Notes under the pieces: generated by a model
What the model saw: the letters and a program-made list of their open reading frames with translations, nothing else
The model's database searches: none
Told to the model about the DNA's origin: nothing
Made by a program: the position numbers and the translations under genes
NCBI GenBank assembly: GCA_947623965.1
Contig: CANQIF010000004.1
Coordinates: forward strand, 1-64,000
DNA from: an uncultured Alistipes sp.
GTDB lineage: Bacteria; Bacteroidota; Bacteroidia; Bacteroidales; Rikenellaceae
Direction of reading: 5' to 3'
Length of the DNA: 64,000 bases
Shown: one piece after another, positions 61,695 to 64,000 of the stretch
Layout of the letters: each line of letters opens with the position of its first letter
Position numbering within the stretch: position 1 is the first letter of the stretch

Positions 61695-62573
61695 ATGGAA
61701 CGACACGACCCGAAATCCGGCGGCCGGCCGGAAAGCCGGAAGCTGCAGGGGCTGAGGAGGCCCCTTGCGCGGCAGCTTGTACAGCCCTTTGCACGGCGCC
61801 TCGTCCGGCAGCTTGTACAGCCCTATGCACGGTCCTTCGCAAAGCCCTTCGCACGGCCCTTCGCACGCGCTTTCGCGCCGCTCGGCAGGCTGCCTTTTGC
61901 GCTGCTGGCCGTACTGCTCGCCGCAGCGTGCAGCGAGCCCGTCGATGTTTTCTACTCGACCGAATACCCCGTTCTCCGCGTCGAGGCCGAAGTGACCCTC
62001 GACGGCGTCAGCAGCGGGGGCGGGGAGACGGACGACGGTTCGGACGAGGCCGGGACGCCCGGCGGCACGGGGACGAACGAGCCCTCCGGAGACGGCACGG
62101 GCGACAACCCCTCTGACGACGGCACGGGAACAGGCACGGGCGATTCCTCCGGAGACGGCACTGGCACGGGAACGGGCTCGGGAACGGGCACGGGCGATGC
62201 AGAGCCCCCCGCCGATACGGAGGCGCTCGTCGAAGCGATCCGCGCCGCAGTCCTCAGTGAAGCACCCGTCGCGGCGGGCGGCAGCTACCGGCTCGACTTC
62301 AACCGGGCCGACGGCGGCGACCTCTACGTCACCGCCGCCGCGGGGGCCGAACCCGTCGCGGGCTCCTTCACGAAGATTCCCGCCTCGACCGAGCTCACCT
62401 TCGCCTACGGCGACCACACCTACACGGCGCACCTCTCGCACTACACCGACGGCGGCGGCCCCTCGCGCGTCCGCTTCGCCGTCGACCTGACCGCCCTCTA
62501 CCGCGAACGCTACGGTATCGAAAGCGGGCTGCGCGTCGTACGCTACGAATACACGGACCATTTGACCGATTGA
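61695..62573 (+). CDS. Hypothetical lipoprotein with long basic N-extension and Gly/Thr/Asp repeats
   Basis: 292 residues from the only in-frame ATG near the signal sequence. A normal lipoprotein signal (PFALLAVLLAAAC, Cys79) is preceded by about 65 residues rich in Arg, Gln, Ala, Pro and Phe, built from 27-base repeats encoding RQLVQPFAR- and FAKPFARPFA-like segments. After the lipobox come EPVDVFYSTEYPVLRVEAEV, then a Gly/Thr/Asp/Ser repeat region (about 110-170), then a C-terminal globular part of about 120 residues. The conserved ends suggest a true lipoprotein often found before radA in Bacteroidales. Function unknown. The extension may impair export or be removed. Confidence 0.75.
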   Translation: MERHDPKSGGRPESRKLQGLRRPLARQLVQPFARRLVRQLVQPYARSFAKPFARPFARAFAPLGRLPFALLAVLLAAACSEPVDVFYSTEYPVLRVEAEVTLDGVSSGGGETDDGSDEAGTPGGTGTNEPSGDGTGDNPSDDGTGTGTGDSSGDGTGTGTGSGTGTGDAEPPADTEALVEAIRAAVLSEAPVAAGGSYRLDFNRADGGDLYVTAAAGAEPVAGSFTKIPASTELTFAYGDHTYTAHLSHYTDGGGPSRVRFAVDLTALYRERYGIESGLRVVRYEYTDHLTD

Positions 62574-62581
62574 ATAACATC

Positions 62582-63949
62582 ATGGCCAAGGTAAAAAAGG
62601 CTTTTTTCTGCAAGGAGTGCGGCTTCGAAGCGCCGAAGTGGTTGGGTAAATGTCCCTCGTGCGGCGCCTGGAACTCTTTCTCGGAGGAGATCATCGCCCG
62701 CGACACGCCCCCGTCGGCCGCCGCGGGGGCGCAGCTGCGCACGAATGCGGTGCCGCAGCGCGTCGGCGAGATCCGCGAGACGGACCGGCGCCGCATCGAC
62801 ACGGGCGACGCCGAGGTGAACCGCGTGCTGGGCGGCGGCGTGGTGCCCGGGTCGCTCGTGCTGTTGGGAGGCGAGCCGGGGATCGGCAAATCGACCCTCT
62901 CGCTGCAGCTGGCCCTCTCGGAGAACGGCCTCCGCACCCTCTACGTCTCGGGCGAGGAGTCGGCCGAGCAGATCCGCATGCGGGCCGACCGCATCGGCAT
63001 CCGCAACGAGGAGTGTCTGATCTATCCCGAGACGCTGCTCGAACACATCACGGCGCAGATCGTCGAGCAGCGCCCCGATCTGGTGGTGATCGACTCGATC
63101 CAGACGATCTACACCGAGCTCATCGAATCGTCGGCGGGGAGCGTCTCGCAGATTCGCGAGTGCGCCGCCACGCTGCTCAAATACGCCAAGACGACCGGCA
63201 CGGCGATCTTCATCATCGGCCACATCACGAAGGACGGCACGATCGCCGGCCCGAAGATTCTCGAACACATCGTCGATGTCGTGCTCCAGTTCGAGGGTGA
63301 CAGCAACAACTGCTACCGCATCCTGCGCGGCATCAAGAACCGCTTCGGGGCCACGTTCGAGATCGGCGTCTTCGAGATGCTCGACAGCGGCCTGCGCAGC
63401 GTCGAGAATCCCTCTGAAATTCTTCTTTCGCACTACGAGGAGCCGCTGAGCGGCATCGCCGTGGGGGCCGCCGCCGACGGGCTGCGCCCCTACCTGATCG
63501 AGGTGCAGGCGCTCGTATGCGGAGCCGCCTACGGAACGCCGCAGCGCTCGACGACGGGTTTCGACGCCCGCCGGATGAACATGCTGCTGGCCGTGCTCGA
63601 GAAGCGCGTCGGGATGAAGATGTTCCAGAAGGATGTCTTCCTGAACTTCGCCGGCGGCTTCAAGGTGGCCGATCCCGGGCTCGACCTGGCTGTCGCGGCG
63701 GCGGTGATCTCCTCCTACTACGACCGTGCGGTCGGCGAGAGCATCTGCTGCGCGGGCGAGATCGGCCTCTCGGGCGAAGTGCGCCCCGCTCCCCGCACCG
63801 AGCAGCGCATCAGCGAGGCGGCCCGCCTCGGCTTCCGCCGCATCATCGTCTCGGGCTATCTCTCGAAGTCGCTCAAACGCCCCCGGGGAATCGAAATCGT
63901 CGCGATCAACAACATCGCCGAGCTGCCGCGGGCGCTCTTTACCGAGTAA
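62582..63949 (+). CDS. radA: DNA repair protein RadA (Sms)
   Basis: 455 residues from the ATG at 62582 (a TTG at 62570 also opens the frame). An N-terminal zinc finger CKECGFEAPKWLGKCPSCGAW, a RecA-like ATPase with Walker A GGEPGIGKST and Walker B LVVIDSIQT, the RadA-specific KNRFG motif, and a C-terminal Lon-protease-like domain (about 290-450, without protease activity in the family). It promotes branch migration during recombination repair. It closes the plus-strand run; the last 51 bases of the window contain no gene. Confidence 0.98.
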   Translation: MAKVKKAFFCKECGFEAPKWLGKCPSCGAWNSFSEEIIARDTPPSAAAGAQLRTNAVPQRVGEIRETDRRRIDTGDAEVNRVLGGGVVPGSLVLLGGEPGIGKSTLSLQLALSENGLRTLYVSGEESAEQIRMRADRIGIRNEECLIYPETLLEHITAQIVEQRPDLVVIDSIQTIYTELIESSAGSVSQIRECAATLLKYAKTTGTAIFIIGHITKDGTIAGPKILEHIVDVVLQFEGDSNNCYRILRGIKNRFGATFEIGVFEMLDSGLRSVENPSEILLSHYEEPLSGIAVGAAADGLRPYLIEVQALVCGAAYGTPQRSTTGFDARRMNMLLAVLEKRVGMKMFQKDVFLNFAGGFKVADPGLDLAVAAAVISSYYDRAVGESICCAGEIGLSGEVRPAPRTEQRISEAARLGFRRIIVSGYLSKSLKRPRGIEIVAINNIAELPRALFTE

Positions 63950-64000
63950 GACACGCGCTGCGGGCAAGGTGCCCGGCGCCCTGCATCCGGTGTCCGGTGT

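Overview
The window is chromosomal DNA of a GC-rich member of the Bacteroidales, most like Alistipes or another Rikenellaceae (inference). The reasons are Bacteroidetes-type promoters (TTG or TTTG, 19-21 bases, then TAnnTTTG) without clear Shine-Dalgarno sites, an Mfa1/FimA-type fimbrial operon with DUF3868 and DUF3575 partners, CCDC81-like HU plus SPOR architecture, and single-chain PurL. It holds about fifty protein genes and one tRNA.

Layout. 0.1-4.05 kb: fimbrial operon on the minus strand, preceded by a 14-base perfect inverted repeat (4122-4135 / 4292-4305) enclosing promoter-like sequence, a candidate phase-variable invertible promoter. 4.4-5.3 kb: tandem repeats, the first mosaic repeat cluster and an orphan LysM coding fragment with its own terminator. 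5.6 kb: tRNA-Arg(CCG). 5.7-12.5 kb: plus-strand run of an S24-like regulator, ribE, a histidine kinase, lgt with a very long tail, an HU/SPOR protein, a GtrA-like protein and a PepSY-like lipoprotein. 12.5-28.9 kb: fabD, ROK regulator, GNAT, DUF2156-GNAT protein, nadC, TonB-dependent receptor with a LuxR-type regulator, rlmH, a GH2-like pseudoenzyme divergent from asnS, rpoN and a hemolysin III/PAQR protein.

29-57 kb is a nucleotide-biosynthesis supercluster on one strand. Read in the direction of transcription it is pyrC-carA-carB-pyrK-[restriction-modification pair]-pyrD-pyrF-glutaredoxin-pyrE-pyrB-purE-purK-purL-purC-purF-purM-purN-purH-purD-folD. It encodes all of UMP synthesis from bicarbonate and glutamine, and purine synthesis through IMP except for purB, together with the folate enzyme that supplies formyl donors. 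An AT-richer BglII-like endonuclease and MT-A70 methyltransferase pair is spliced between the two subunits of dihydroorotate dehydrogenase. A leader ORF whose stop codon lies inside a terminator hairpin precedes pyrC. 57.5-64 kb: degenerate M23 protein, dxr, rseP, acetyltransferase, lipoprotein and radA on the plus strand.

The most unusual aspect is the non-coding DNA. Ten intergenic clusters (about 250-700 bases each) are built from the same GC-rich multi-hairpin units separated by AT-rich ATTCAAAATTC blocks. Head and body segments covary, and each unit ends in a short hairpin whose stem sequence differs between copies while staying complementary. A second palindromic repeat family carries a promoter at its right edge and sits, doubled, in front of fabD and of the M23-like gene. 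In-frame low-complexity expansions also interrupt or extend several otherwise conserved proteins (Lgt, PyrC, a GNAT, a LuxR regulator, a TonB receptor, a lipoprotein).
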